Shown one piece after another: positions 1 through 11,235 of a stretch of 64,000 nt of DNA. The position numbers and the translations under genes are program-made. This DNA comes from Mrakia gelida (taxonomy: Eukaryota > Basidiomycota > Tremellomycetes > Cystofilobasidiales > Mrakiaceae), in NCBI GenBank assembly GCA_024345305.1, contig BRON01000012.1, positions 248,001 to 312,000 of the forward strand. Reading direction: 5' to 3'. The notes beneath the pieces are model-generated. The model saw only the letters and a list, made by a program, of their open reading frames with translations, made no database searches and had not been told where the DNA came from. Each line of letters starts with the position of its first letter. Position 1 is the first letter of the stretch.

Positions 1-322
1 AAAAGTTTGTGGAGTAGATATACACATGCGTGCTTCAGTAAAACTTTGGAGGCGAGGGTCAGTCGTCGGTTGTCGATCGTTCTGCAAGCTGGGTTGAAGC
101 TGAGCTTAAGCGAATGTCTCACCCCCTGCACGTCTCTATGTTTTGGTTGTCTACACAAGACCTACCCTTTCTTCGCGCTCGTAGAGCTTCCTCCTCGACC
201 TATGTTTCACGTCAATCCGCGCAGCCGCTGTTCGCGATGAAAATCGACCTAAAAAGCGAAGAAGCCGACTCTCTATCTTCCTCCAACCCCATCCTCGCCT
301 TCCCTTTCTCTCCCTGACAAGC
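1..322. other. 5' flank of the RING gene, no gene seen
   Basis: Pyrimidine-rich stretch before the RING-finger start codon. Short open frames exist on both strands but none shows a domain or splice-consistent continuation. It probably holds the promoter and 5' UTR of the next gene. Confidence 0.4.
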
Positions 323-1625
323 ATGCCAGATCTTCCAATCTGCACCATCTGCCTTGACTCGGTCACGAGCGCTTCTGGTCATCTTCTTGCCCTCCCGTGC
401 GGTTCGTCCATCTCATGAGCTCGTCGTTCGTCCTCGCTCCTCGCTCCCCTCTTGCGCCAGCTGACTTCCTTCCTTTCTTCTCTGACTTTTCAGGACATGT
501 ATTTCATCAACAATGCATCTCTAGGACCCTTGAGAGTCGATCCCAGTGTCCTAAGAACTGGTGAGCGCGTTGCTTCGTTTATCCGTCGACGCGTCGTCGT
601 TGGTTCGAGCGAGCGAGGTAGAAAAGCTCACGTCTTCTTCAGTGTCTTCATCCATCCCAGCCCGAATATATATCATCCGGATGACCGAGTCTTTCAACAA
701 ATCTTCCTTTCAAGCGAAGAACAAGACCCTTCAGTGCACGAGGCTTCCATGGAGACGGAAGTCGCAAGACTCACCAACAAGCTCAAGCTGCTGGAAGACG
801 CCATGCTTCTCCGTAGCAGGAGCTTCCGACTGGTCTTAAATCGATACGACGACGCTCTCTGGAGGCTGACTCGTCACAAGGAAGAGAAGATCAAGATGGT
901 GAGCCGCAACCAATGCAATCTCGTCGTGTCGTCCTTCTTCCTGAGTTCTCTTTCGTAATGTCCTCTCCTTTCTGACGCCAACCTCTTCTGCTTCAAACAG
1001 ATTAACATCTCCGTCATCTGCGGGAGTTGTATCATGCACTACGTAGTTCCCGAGAAGGGAGGCAAGTTTCAGTTCGAGTTCGACGCGTCTTTTCCTCGCG
1101 CGAACTTTCGCCTGACAACCCGTCTTCTCGACCTTTGCACTTCCTTCGACAGGCTCACTTGCGCACCTCCGGGAGCTCATCAGCTATCACATCGGTCGTC
1201 GCTTCCCAGCCTTCGTTCATTTCGGACGAAGACTCGAGGTCGCGACGGCGGGTTCCGTAGGACTGGATCATCTCGGGCTCGTGAACGGTTCGTCTCTCAG
1301 GGTCTGTTTTTAGTTGGAATCGTATACTGGAACGATTGTACTGTAGCCTATTGTATGGGATCTTCGGCGCTCTCCTGGCGGATCTTCGAAGTCCGAGAAA
1401 GGTAGAACGCAACGTGTCGTCGCGTCGAGCTGAACACGGTCCTTTCTTCGAAGAGTGAGCCTTCCCCTCCCAGATCAGTACAAGACACGAATCATCAATG
1501 CCGACACTCCTTTGGCACGTAAGAAGTTCTCGGTATCAGCCCCTAACCCTGAGCCTGAGTCGGCGCGAGGGCCATCAACGAAAACGAGTCCAAGGTCGGA
1601 TCGCTCGCCATGTAGTCCTCCTTGA
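323..1625 (+). CDS. RING-H2 finger protein with coiled coil
   Basis: Six exons (323-401, 494-560, 643-898, 1001-1061, 1153-1287, 1474-1625) give a 249-residue protein. The N-terminus is a RING-H2 module: C7-x2-C10, C26-x-H28-x2-H31-x2-C34, then C45-P-K-N-C49. The last Cys pair has three residues between it instead of the usual two. Exon 3 encodes a Glu/Lys/Leu-rich helix likely to be a coiled coil, and the tail is Ser/Pro/Arg-rich. RING-H2 proteins usually act as E3 ubiquitin ligases; no substrate can be inferred here. Intron 1062-1152 has a GC donor (gcaagt). The RING exons are secure. The choice of the last three exons rests on phase agreement only. Confidence 0.72.
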
Positions 1626-1848
1626 CGATTCAAGCGGAAAGGTCAGTCAGAGCTCGGATCAAGCGGCTTTCTACTGATCGAAAGAGGGTGGAGCAAGTGG
1701 AGCTCGCGCAATATTCTGCTGGTCGTTCGAAGCAAACAAAGCAAAGCGACATCGATCTCGTCTCCCAAACTCAAGTGACCTCCGAGCTCGCCCTTCACTC
1801 AACCAAATCCGCCATCCCCTCTGCTCCTCCGATTCCCTACAGGCATCT
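1626..1848. other. Spacer between convergent genes
   Basis: Short 3' to 3' spacer between the RING gene and F-box-like copy 1. No coding or RNA signal seen. Confidence 0.4.
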
Positions 1849-4123
1849 TCAGGTATCGTCGACGAGATGAGGGGTGGATCCGGTCCTGTATTGAGATCAA
1901 GAGAGCGAAGGAGGAAGGTCAGGTGAGAGACGCGTCGAAACGAAAGGCGACGAGACGACGACGAACCTCAAGAAGACCTCGAGCGACTTGGGACCTGCGT
2001 CGGCTGAGAGAGGACTGAGGGAGATAAAAGAAAGATGAGTGTACGATCAGCATGTATTAGTAAATAAACCACAAGGGAGAAAGGGAAGAGACAGACGAGG
2101 GAAAACGAGGAACTCACCTCACGTCGAAACTCTTCAAGTCGAAACCCCCCTTCTTGAAAGCAGCTCGTACCTCCTCGACTGAACAACTGACCAAAGCAGC
2201 GATAGGATCCGAGCTCGTGTAAGTGTGGCAGAAGAAGCAATGTCGACCCTTCGTCCCGACCATCAGTTCTTCTTCGTTCACGTCCTCCACCAACTCTCTG
2301 CTTCCGTCCTTCAGCTCGACCACCGTTCCATCGAAGAGAGCCGCCCACTGCTCGTCAATCCCTTGAAACACTCCACACTCAAGATCCTCCAGTGAACTTT
2401 GGCTCCCTCCTTCAAGACGTCTGCGAGGAGTCGAAGTCGACCGACGTTCACGTCGCGTCCAGCGTTCCAAATCGCTTCCGTTCCTCCGACGAGTTGACGG
2501 TCGCGTTCGAGGTCGGGTCGGGTTGTGACGAGGGAGTTGGTGCATTTGTCGCAGGTGAGGGTGTGCTGAGCGGTTTCTTCGGGGGTGAGAGGGCATCTCA
2601 GCGTGAGGGAGGAGAGGGAGGGAAGATGGGCGAAGGCGGCGAGGGAGGAGGACTGTTTTTGGTTGAGAGGAGAACGAATCAGCGAGTATAAGCGAAGGAG
2701 TTCGGGGAGGGTAAGGATACGAACCCAATCAGTCCAGCGAAGGTGTTGATCAACCGACGAGATGTCGAGCGAGGTGAGGGAGGTGAGATGCTCAGCGAGG
2801 GAGACGAGCTGGGAGGGATAGAGGATCTCCGCTGGTGCGATGTGCAGCTTCAACGAGGTGATTCCCCCTTCGAACGACTCCACCCAGTAGGAGTGGAGGG
2901 TTGTTGGGCTCCATACGTCGAAGAGCTGAGAACCGTCGGTAGCTGGGGTCATGGCAGCGACTTGAGGGCAGGGAATCCACGTCTCCCTGCTGAGGACGAA
3001 CTCCTCTCCGGTGTAGAGATCGAGCAGACCGTCTGAGTCGATCGAGATTTCGGCTCTGACCTCCACCGTTCCAGAGCGAAGGGAGGGTAGCGAGGTTGAG
3101 CTGAAGGCGTTTGCGAGCCATGGAACGAGGGAGGAGGCGTGGGAGGGAGCGACCAGGACTTCGACTTGTTTGATGTCGACCAGGGTTCGGTGGAGGAGCA
3201 GAGGGCAGTTGTTCCTGAAGGAGGTGGCAACGAAGAGGCAGACGGCCTCGACGACGACCTGATGGTGTACGAAGAGATCGAGGAGACCGTTGACCCAATA
3301 GACGTCCTCCCTCCTGCCGATCCTGAGATCCAAGTCGTCGACGATGAAGATACGTCGTCCCTTGTTCGGTACGGTTCGGAAGTCAAGCTTCAACGGCAGA
3401 GTGCTCGATTGGAGGACGGAGTGAAGTCTGAGCTCGTGCAGCGAGGAAGAGAGCATCATGCTTTGGAAGAGGAGGTTGTCGAGAAGGCGAGTTTCGATGT
3501 GGAGCTGCTGGAGGGAGGGAAGAAGAGGGAGGCATGCAGCGACGACCGAGCTGAGCGAATTCCAGGATTCTTTGGTGAGCGTCTCGTCCGGATTGGTGTA
3601 GATGAGGAGAGATCTAGAGAATGCGGATCAACGAGGGGGTCAGAACAGAGTCGAGCAGATGGACGGAGACGAAGAGGAAAGGAAACTGACAGAACTCTAG
3701 AAGCGAAGTCCGTGAGGCTCAGCTCTCGTAGGCTTTGCAAGGAAGCTCCCTCTCTGACTCGGAAGTGGGGTGAGGTTCGAATCGAAGTCTCAAGAATCTA
3801 AGAGGAAGGAACGATCAGAAAAGGGACGGGACTCATTGAGGACGAGGACGGCCAACGTCGAGACTCACTTTTCTGAACCTGCGGCAAGTATGAGAGAGAT
3901 TGATCCTCCACGGCTCCCACATGAGATGTTTGGAGATCTCTTTTGTCATCTCGAAGGGGAGCTGTAGAGGAGAAAGAAAGGTAGGCGGAAGGAGGAGAGG
4001 GAAAGGGATGGAAGGAAGGAGAGGTGATGAGCTCGACTAACCGTCAAAGCAGCCTCCCTAGACGAGACTCACAGTTTGGATGAAGCAGAGATCTTGAGGT
4101 GGTGCCTCTGTCAACGTAGCCAT
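1849..4123 (-). pseudogene. F-box-like/LRR-like protein, copy 1, frameshifted
   Basis: Seven exons, written high to low: 4073-4123, 3869-3961, 3691-3797, 2725-3613, 2118-2652, 1967-2014, 1849-1885. They match copies 2 and 3 exon by exon. Exon 2 carries an F-box-like motif starting LPFEMTKEIS and ending CRRFRK. The long middle exon is leucine-rich with LRR-like LTSLTSLD segments. The C-terminal part has a CDKC motif and a CFFCH motif. F-box proteins normally recruit substrates to SCF ubiquitin ligases, so that role is inferred. Compared with the other copies one base is missing next to position 2364 (tttcgaagg becomes tttcaagg). This shifts the frame and brings a stop near 2311, losing about 100 C-terminal residues. 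All splice sites are intact, so a sequencing error is the main alternative. Confidence 0.75.
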
Positions 4124-4250
4124 GGCGTCGAAAAGGTGAAGAAAAGGAAAAGAGGATGGAGACGTGGGTCGTCGCTCGAAGGAACTCGTCGAGCTCACCT
4201 TTCCCTCCCTTCCCTCCAGCTCTCACCCTCTCCCCCCTCCTTTCGTCGCC
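4124..4250. promoter_or_regulatory. Bidirectional promoter, 127 bp
   Basis: The start codons of F-box-like copy 1 (minus) and the F-box-like gene at 4251 (plus) are only 127 bp apart, so any promoter must be shared. A gggtcgtcg stretch near 4166-4174 (minus-strand CGACGACCC) has a counterpart 44-45 bp upstream of both other family copies. Confidence 0.5.
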
Positions 4251-5597
4251 ATGGACCTTTTACCTTTGTCGCTGTCGCAAAGGATCCCTGTCGAAGTCAT
4301 CAGCCTCATCATCCACGAATCCGACTCCTATACGACGCTCACAGCGTGGTGTCTCGTCTCGAAGGGCTCCTTGTCCATCGCTGGTCCCCTCCTGATGAGA
4401 GAGGTCGTTCTCCATCGACCGAAGGTCATCGCTCCCTTTCTTCGCGACAGGGTAGGTGCCCAGTCTCTCCTATCCTCCATCGATCTCGTCCATAGCTCAT
4501 TTGCTGACCTTCGCTCGCTTCAAAACGACAGTTCAAAAGCGTCTACTCGACTCGGCCCTCCTCCTCCTCCTCCTCGCCTCCCTCCTGCCCGCTCCTGCAA
4601 CACCTCTCGACCGACCACACACGCTTCCTCGATCTACTCGTCAAACCGACTATGAACTTCAAGATGGTCGCCGGTCAACCTCTCAAAAGGCCGAGGTTGA
4701 CGCTCTCGATGGTCGTTCGTTCATCCAACGGAGAAGACGACCTCTACGTTCTCTCGTCCTGGGCTCCAACGGTTCTGCGGCTCCTCCATCCTGGACGGTT
4801 CTCGGAGGTAGATCAAAACGGTTCTCTCGTCGTCGGTGAGTCTAGCCAACTCGCTTTCCTTCGGACCTACAGAGCAAGTTGTTAATCATCGCTCACTTCT
4901 CCTTGTTTCCTTCATCCCCTCTCAGCCTTCACCCCCTCCGTCACCTCCGACTACCTCGCCTACCTCAACTCCTGTGACGATATTGACTCTTTGAATCACG
5001 TCAGAGATCACGTACTCATGCGCGGGGTTCAGAGCATCGAGGAAGGAGCAGGAGGACTCCTGTTGCTGCTGGAGGACGTGGGGGGAGGTGCTCCGTTCTC
5101 GAATCCGATGTTGGACGAGATACGCGGTGGGCTACTGGGCTCGGAGTATAGGGCGCTGAAGAAAGAGCTGGAGCTGTTGAGAGGAGGGGAACTGTTGGAG
5201 CAGGAGGAGGTCGGAGGGAGGATGAGTCGACTTCATTTGAGAGCAGCTCGAAGGGCAAGAATCCGACCCCTCATCGACGGTCAGTTCGACAACGTCTTAA
5301 CCTCCCTCCCTATTCTTGATTGGAACCCTCTAGCTGACCTTCATCGTCTCTTCTTCTTGGTCGGAGTTTCTAGGCATCCTTGCCTTGATGACGAACTTGT
5401 CTGTGCCTGCCGGCTGGGAAGGGTAAACGGACGAGAGGGAGAGTCGGGTCCGCGAGTCGCGACGCGTCGAGTTTCGTTGCTTCCTTTTTACCTTTCGCCT
5501 GAGCTCTCAGCTCTCTTTAACCCTCTTCATAGCTACGTCTAACTATTTTTGCAGATCCTCAGAATGGCACACCTTGTCTTCCTCGCTCGCTGGCTGA
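4251..5597 (+). CDS. F-box-like protein
   Basis: Five exons (4251-4451, 4532-4835, 4926-5279, 5374-5422, 5555-5597) give 316 residues. Residues about 8-55 resemble an F-box: IPVEVISLII, then LTAWCLVSK, then GPLLMREVVL, with the expected hydrophobic spacing. The rest has no domain I recognise. It holds a Ser/Pro-rich patch, a leucine-rich segment and an acidic/basic helical part near residues 190-250. It is divergently paired with F-box-like copy 1 and is a more distant relative, not a recent copy. An SCF adaptor role is an inference from the motif alone. Phases close across all four introns, and the tail ends WHTLSSSLAG. Confidence 0.7.
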
Positions 5598-5966
5598 CTC
5601 TAGAGAGGAACGAAGACGAGCGAAAGAAGTCGCCGTCGTCGACATTCGTCCTTTCCTCGAAGAGTTCGATTTGGATTCCTCAAAAGACTCGGGAAACTTT
5701 TCACTCTCCTTTCGACGGAAAACGCGCTCTCTCCTCTCCCTTCCCTTGTTCATCTTCGAGAGCTCCCCTTGTTTTGCACTTGAGACTCGGAAAAAAACTG
5801 CGCCTTCGTTGTTGTCGTTGGTCCGACGCTCCCTCCCCTTGCCTTCCCCTCCAACAGCTCCTCTCTCTCCTTCCTTCTCCTCTTCCCCTTCGCCGTCTCT
5901 TTCTCCAGCAACACCCAGCACCCCACTCTCCTTTCTTTCCACCCCCCACCTTCCTTTTCCCTCACG
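5598..5966. other. Pyrimidine-rich spacer
   Basis: Long CT-rich tracts precede the GPI-protein start, a common feature of fungal core promoters. No gene seen. Confidence 0.4.
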
Positions 5967-7256
5967 ATGATCTTCCCCTCCCCCCAATCGTTCTTCGTTC
6001 TCTCTCTCGGTCTTCTGTCAACAGTGGCAGCTCGTGCGTTCCTTCTCCCCTTCCCTCCCTTTCATCCAGACGAGTCTCTCACTCGTTTTCCTCGGATTTT
6101 TCGCTGACCTTCTTGTTCCTCTCCTTCCTGGCTTGATGATGATGGTCTACAGAGGGATCGTTGAACCCTTCTCTGAACTCTATGATGAAGCGAGAGACGG
6201 TGTTCGTCAACCCTACCTCGAGCTTGGACTTCAGCTCAACCGTCCCAGACAGCTGCAAGTACCCTTGCAGGGACCTCCTCTCCATGGACAAGGTTAGTAA
6301 CCTCATCTACTCCTTTCATTCCGTCTACTAGAGAGCTGATTTCTTCTCTGCTTGCCTTCCATCGTTCTTTTCAGACGTGTTCTGCCGAGTGAGCAACCTT
6401 CGTTCCTTCCCCTTCCTTCGGTTCCCCTTCATCCGATTCGCAACTCCTCCATCCTCTCATCAAAGATCGTCCCTCATCCTTTTTCTTTTTGCTCCTCTCC
6501 CTCGCCATCAGGGCTACGTGCACGGACAAGCTTCTTTGCTCGACGTCAGGGTTGAACTCTCTCGTCCAGTGCAACAACTGTGTCCTCCAGGTACGCCGCA
6601 CGCTCCCTCGACCCTCCTTCCCTCCCCTCCCCTCTTTCTCTCAGATGAGCATCCCACCAAACGCGACTCAAGGATTAGAGTCGTCGATCCAGTAGCTGAT
6701 CATCTTCTCTTTTCCGTCTTCATGATGATCTCTAGCTCGCCAACCGAACCACTGGAGTGTCGACGTCTCTTTACGCTAACGTCACCACGATCCTCACCTG
6801 TTCGTTCCCTCCTCTCCCTCCTCTCCTCGACCTCGCCAACCACCCCTCCACCCACTCCATACCACCCTCTCTCCATCTCTCACCACCCTCTACCCGTCCA
6901 AACCCATCCTCCCTCCCGAACCTCTTTGAAAGAGAGCTAGCTTCCCGACCTCGCCCGACCACCTTTCGCTGACCTCCTCCCTCTGCTCGTCCTTTCCTCC
7001 CCATCCAGCCACCGAGTCCCTCTGCAAAAAAGCATCTTTCATAGCCACGGCCAACACCACCATCATCCCTCTCGCTGACTTCACCCCTTGGGCCGAGACC
7101 TCCACCGCTCAAACCAACCTCTCTGGAGACGGAGTCACCTCCTCGGGAGTTGGAGCTGCTGGCGAGTCGACCTCGTCCGCTTCCCCTCGACTCGTTGCGG
7201 GAGGTCTCGCTGGACTGGTCGTCTCCCTCGTTGGAGGATTGGCGGTGATGCTCTAG
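5967..7256 (+). CDS. Secreted Cys-rich GPI-anchored protein
   Basis: Six exons (5967-6033, 6153-6292, 6375-6388, 6512-6590, 6736-6799, 7009-7256) give 203 residues. It starts with a typical signal peptide ending STVAA-Q. The mature part has eight cysteines (SCKYPC, TCSAEATC, LLC, QCNNC, SLC) and several N-glycosylation sequons such as NRTT and NVTT. A Ser/Thr/Gly-rich stretch follows, then a hydrophobic tail ending GGLAVML with no charged residue after it, as in GPI-anchor signals. Location is therefore plasma membrane or cell wall. Function is unknown. The eight-Cys pattern recalls CFEM-type modules, but the spacing does not match well enough to name it. Exon 3 is only 14 nt. Confidence 0.72.
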
Positions 7257-8180
7257 ATGGGGGAGGGAAGATAGGGGAGGTCGAGTCGGCTCGGTCTCCT
7301 CGTTTCGTTTCCTTTCGCCTCGTCTCGTCTCCTTCGCTTTGGTTGCTTATCGCTCGCTCCCCTCTCTCGCTCCTACCTTATTCGCACTCTCTCTCTCTCT
7401 CTCTCTCTCTCTTCTTCTTCGGGGGTTCTGGTCTGGTCGAGCGCGTCGGGTTGGGTTCGAGTTCGAGCGTTTTTTTCGTCTTCCTCGATGGAACGAAAGA
7501 ACGCTTCGTTCACCTCCCTTCTCGCACTCCCTCCTCCTTACCACACCCCTTTCTCCTTTTTTGGATGGTTCGCTTTTTGCTCTTGAGCTCTCTCTCTCAC
7601 TCTTTGCTTTTGCTTTTCTCCTTCTCTCGGTTCTCGTTTCGACCTCGATGGTCCTGGTTCTCGTCACCCCCTCTCGTTTGATACCTAGGGTTCTTTGTTT
7701 CTCTTTCTTTAAATGTCCGGAATGGAAGGCAGTCATTCGTTCTGTTTTTGGATAACTGGTTGGAGTTTAGGGGAAGAGGGAAGAGAGAATAAAAGGGGAG
7801 GGGAAGGAAGTCGAGACGCGTCGAGTCGTCGTTCTGCTTTCGAGGGGAGGAGATTGAGTCTGAAGGTCAGCGACGTTGAAGTTGGCTAGAAAATGCTGGC
7901 GTGGTGAGGTAGCGTCGAGGACGGAGCGAGAGTCAGCGCGGCAAGGGAATCGAACGAATGAAGGACGACGGCAGAAAAGTTGAGACGCGTCGAGCGACGT
8001 TTCTTGCTTGCTCTTTATCGACGCTCGGGCCAGACCAGTTCTAACATCCATTCATTATAGTACTGATGCGTAGACGGGCACAAAAAGAAGAGAAGGAGAG
8101 AGAGAGAGTCAGTCTCGGATCGAGAGCGAGGAGGACGAAACGAGCGAGCTCACTTTAGATCAAAGTTCAGCAGCTCGCGA
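7257..8180. other. Intergenic, convergent 3' ends
   Basis: Holds the 3' flanks of the GPI protein and membrane-protein gene A, a CT microsatellite, and two GACGCGTC palindromes. From about 7983 the sequence belongs to the duplicated segment. No coding signal seen. Confidence 0.5.
7387..7412. repeat. CT dinucleotide microsatellite
   Basis: Thirteen uninterrupted CT units followed by a ttcttcttc run, in the 3' flank of the GPI-protein gene. Confidence 0.95.
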
Positions 8181-9042
8181 TCAAATCCCTATCATGATCC
8201 TCCTCTGCACCAGACGCTCCCTCAGCCATTCCCGATTCATAATCCCTGGGAGAGAAGAGGGAGAGAAAAGGGTCGTCAGCGCTGACTCGCTGAGTCCTTC
8301 CTTCCCTCTTCCCTCGACGACTCACCAAACAGCACGCCCATCGCGACCGCTATCCAGACCAGCCCCGTCACCACGTAAACAACAATCTCCAACCCCAGCG
8401 ACATCTCCGCTTCGTCCATGGCCCAGGTATTCAATCTCATCAAAGACATAAACCCAGCATTGCCGTGAAGGAGCCACGCCAACGACAGCAGGTTCGTCCG
8501 TAGCGGGACGGAATCGGTTCTCCAAATGTGGACGATAGACAGGTAGTCGAGGAGGACGGTGACGACCAAGGCGGGAAACCAGAGAATGAAGTAGAGGCGA
8601 ATGGCTTGGTGGTTCTCCTGCGCCCAGAGACCAGCGCAGAGGTGGGCGTAGAAAGGGACCGCGCCGAGGAGGGAGTAGAGGAAGAAGAGTCCTGGAGCGG
8701 CGGTGCTCTTCGGAGTGACGAGGAGTGGTATTGGAGTATAGGATTCAATCATGTTGGGATGATGATGATGGTTGGAGGAGACACGGGAAGAGCGGAGAAA
8801 GACGAGAAACAGGAACTCGGCGGTGTTTCGTGACTGCCGGAGAGTCGCTTCGCGTCACCATTTTGCAGTCAAGAATCAGCACCCTGGGCTCCCTCGAGCG
8901 AGGAGGAGAACGAGAAAGTAAAGGAGATATGAGAATCCGCGAGTCTGAGGGTGCTAGACGTTGTGAAAGACTACGAGAAGCGAAAGAAGAAGAACGAGAC
9001 GCGTCTCACTTTGCTTGAACCGTCGAGACGAGAATAGATGTT
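7983..9042. repeat. Segmental duplication, unit A
   Basis: Matches 9341-10413 along its length. Both start with gagacgcgtcg, share a tagtactgatg block, the membrane-protein gene, an upstream block containing gtgactgccggagag, and end with gtcgagacgagaatagatgt. Start codons are 1377 bp apart in the two units. Confidence 0.8.
8181..8752 (-). CDS. Small multi-pass membrane protein A
   Basis: Two exons (8326-8752, 8181-8245) give 163 residues. Four hydrophobic segments are visible, at about residues 23-45, 55-75, 90-105 and 120-142, joined by short loops (AQENHQ, HIWRTD). The tail is basic: RERLVQRRIMIGI. It is 163 residues long like gene B, with the same intron position and phase and the same stop position. 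The two are products of a recent tandem duplication. I do not recognise the family, so no function is assigned. A role as a small integral membrane protein is all the sequence supports. Confidence 0.72.
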
Positions 9043-9542
9043 TTGGACTGGCAAGAAAGATGCGTCCAGTCTCCTTCTGTGTAGTAGACAGACAGGTGAG
9101 GGAAAAGAAGAACAGGACGGAAAGAAGGAGGAGAATCTTCCGAAGCGTCTCGCTCGACGCTCGCTTCGCTTCGATTGACACAAATGAGGGGGACAAGGGA
9201 GAAGGAGGGACTGCTCGATATATGCCATGAGCGAGACCGGATTTGCCTACGAAGGTCTGCTTTGAGCTCGTATGCAATAGGCAGGGAAGTGCCTCTCGAG
9301 GGAAGAACGACGCGAACGAACGACGAGGGTCGCGAAATCGAGACGCGTCGGACGACGGGTTTGCTTGCTCTCTCTGAACTGCTCGAACAAAACAAATATT
9401 AAGACGCATGTATTTTAGTACTGATGAGCACGCGGGAAGCAAGAAGAAGAAGAGGAAGAGGGTCAGTCACGCATCGAGAAGAAAAGGAAGGGACGAGCGA
9501 GCTCACGTTTAGATCGAAGCTCGACAGCTCTCCAATTCAAGA
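8753..9542. other. Spacer between tandem membrane genes A and B
   Basis: Contains the duplicated 5' flank of gene A, up to about 9042, and the 3' flank of gene B. Near 9022-9070 there is a degraded match to the 3' end of gene C, which marks the duplication junction. No gene seen. Confidence 0.55.
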
Positions 9543-10413
9543 TCAAATCCCTATCATCATCCTCCTCTGTGCTAGCCGCTCCCTCAGCTGGTCCCGACGC
9601 AGGATCACTGAAAGAAGAGAGATTGAGAAGAAGGGACGGAGGAGGTCAGCGCTCGCTCCCTTCCTTCTCTCAAGCTCACAACCGTTCACTCGAGCGACTC
9701 ACCGAAGATCCCACCCATCCCAACCGCCATCCAAGCCAGCCCCGTCACCACGCACACCGCAATCACCACCCCCAACGACGCTTCAACTTCGTCCAAAGCC
9801 CAGAATCCCAGCTTCATCAAGGACTGATACCCAGCGCCCGAGTGAAGCAGCCACGCCATGAAGAGAAGGTTCGTCCGTCGCGGAGAGGAGTCGGTCCTCC
9901 AGATATGGACGATGGCCAGGTAGTCGAGCAGGACGGTGACGACCAAGGCGAGGGACCAGAGGATGAAGTAGAGGCGGACGGATTGATGGTTCTCCTGCGA
10001 CCAGATACTGGCGAAGAGGAGAGAGTAGAAGGGGATGCAGGTGAGGAGGGAGTAGAGGATGTAGAGCTTGGGAGCGGCGGTATTTTTTGGGGTGGTGAGC
10101 GGTGGGATTGGGGTGTAGGATTCGATCATTTGGGGAGATGATGGTGGTTGGAGGAGACCTGGGAAGAGCGGAGAAGGAGGAGAGACAGGATGTCGGCGGT
10201 GTCGTTCGTGACTGCCGGAGAGTTGATTCGCGTCACTGTTTTGGAGTCAAAGATTAGCACCCTGAGCTTCCTGGAGCGAGGACGAGGACGAGGAGATAGT
10301 GGAGAGACGAGAGCACACAAGTCTGAGCTTTTCAGACCTTCGGAAGGACTGCAAAGCGGGAGAGAAGCAGAACGAGACGCGTCTGACATGAGGTCGAGAC
10401 GAGAATAGATGTT
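9341..10413. repeat. Segmental duplication, unit B
   Basis: Partner of unit A. It covers gene B with about 200 bp of 3' flank and about 280 bp of 5' flank, and its right end abuts the terminal exon of gene C. Confidence 0.8.
9543..10129 (-). CDS. Small multi-pass membrane protein B
   Basis: Two exons (9703-10129, 9543-9607) give 163 residues. Both start MIESYTPIP, and they share the segments LLDYL.IVHIWRTDS and RLYFILW with gene A. Four hydrophobic segments occupy the same places as in A, and the tail is RERLAQRRMMIGI. Coding sequence, intron position and both flanks are shared with gene A, so duplication was of a genomic block and not by retrotransposition. Differences are spread over the protein, so both copies may still be under selection. 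Function unknown. Confidence 0.72.
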
Positions 10414-10420
10414 CTGAAGC

Positions 10421-11235
10421 TCATGAACTGCCGAGAAGGATGGTGAGGAGAGGGAAAGGAAGTCAGCAGAGAGAGCCAGGTATTAGAAGAGGAAAGAACG
10501 AAGGAGAAGGGACGTACATATATACACGAAGGTCTTCTTCCTCGTCCTCGTCCTCGACGTCAACCTCCTTTCTCGCCTCCTTCTCCCTCTTCGCCCTTGC
10601 CTTGTTCTCCTTCCTAAACTGTTTCCTCCTCTCCGTCGTCTGCTCACGAAGCAACAAAGCCTCCCTGGACCCTTGAAGCGCATCCTCCCACCTATCCTGC
10701 GCCTCAGCTCGTACGTTCAGCTCGCACATCCCTGGCGAAATCGAAAAGCGACGAGGGAGAGAGATCAGCTCGAACGGGGTGGATCGTCTATCTCTCTCCC
10801 TTCCGTCACGAACTTGGACGTACCACCGATCCCGGCCACGAAGAGGATGAACGAAAGAACGACGACGAGGGCCATGGCTGGGATCTTGATCTTCGGCGAA
10901 ACCTCGAGGATGTCCAACCTTCTCGCGAGGAGGAAGTCGGCGGAGACGAGGACGTAGGTCGCCTGAGCACAGTAGGTGAACCACCAGAACGCAGCTTCCT
11001 CGACTCGTTTGGTTGACTTCCAGATGATCTTGATCGCTATGTAGTCGAGAGGGAAGCAGAGTAGGATGGTGGAGAGGAAGAGGAGGAAGTCGAAGGGAGG
11101 GGAGAAACAGTTCCACCAGACGAGATGGAACAGAACCGTGGGGATGAGAGCGACCGCCATGAAGGTACGAGGTGGACGAAACTCTGGTGGTTTGATGGAT
11201 TCGGAGAGGAGTGGGGATGAGTGGATTTGGTTCAT
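10421..11235 (-). CDS. Multi-pass membrane protein C with charged tail
   Basis: Three exons (10824-11235, 10518-10731, 10421-10427) give 210 residues. Like A and B it starts with a short polar segment, has four hydrophobic segments, and has its first intron in phase 1 just after the last one (AGIGG). I read it as an older paralog. It differs in a long cytosolic-type tail rich in Arg, Glu and Lys (REQTTERRKQFRKENKARAK) followed by an acidic run (DEDEEED). The last coding exon is only 7 nt, completing Ile-Ser-stop. Without that intron the frame would run on to a stop near 10463. Function unknown. Confidence 0.65.

Noticed and set aside
3772..3790. tRNA-like ggttcgaatc
   Set aside because: It lies inside an exon of F-box-like copy 1, and no cloverleaf can be drawn around it.
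6592..6735. Extra exon around MSIPPNATQG in the GPI protein
   Set aside because: The downstream exon is phase 0 and joins CNNCVLQ directly; including the extra piece leaves the wrong phase.
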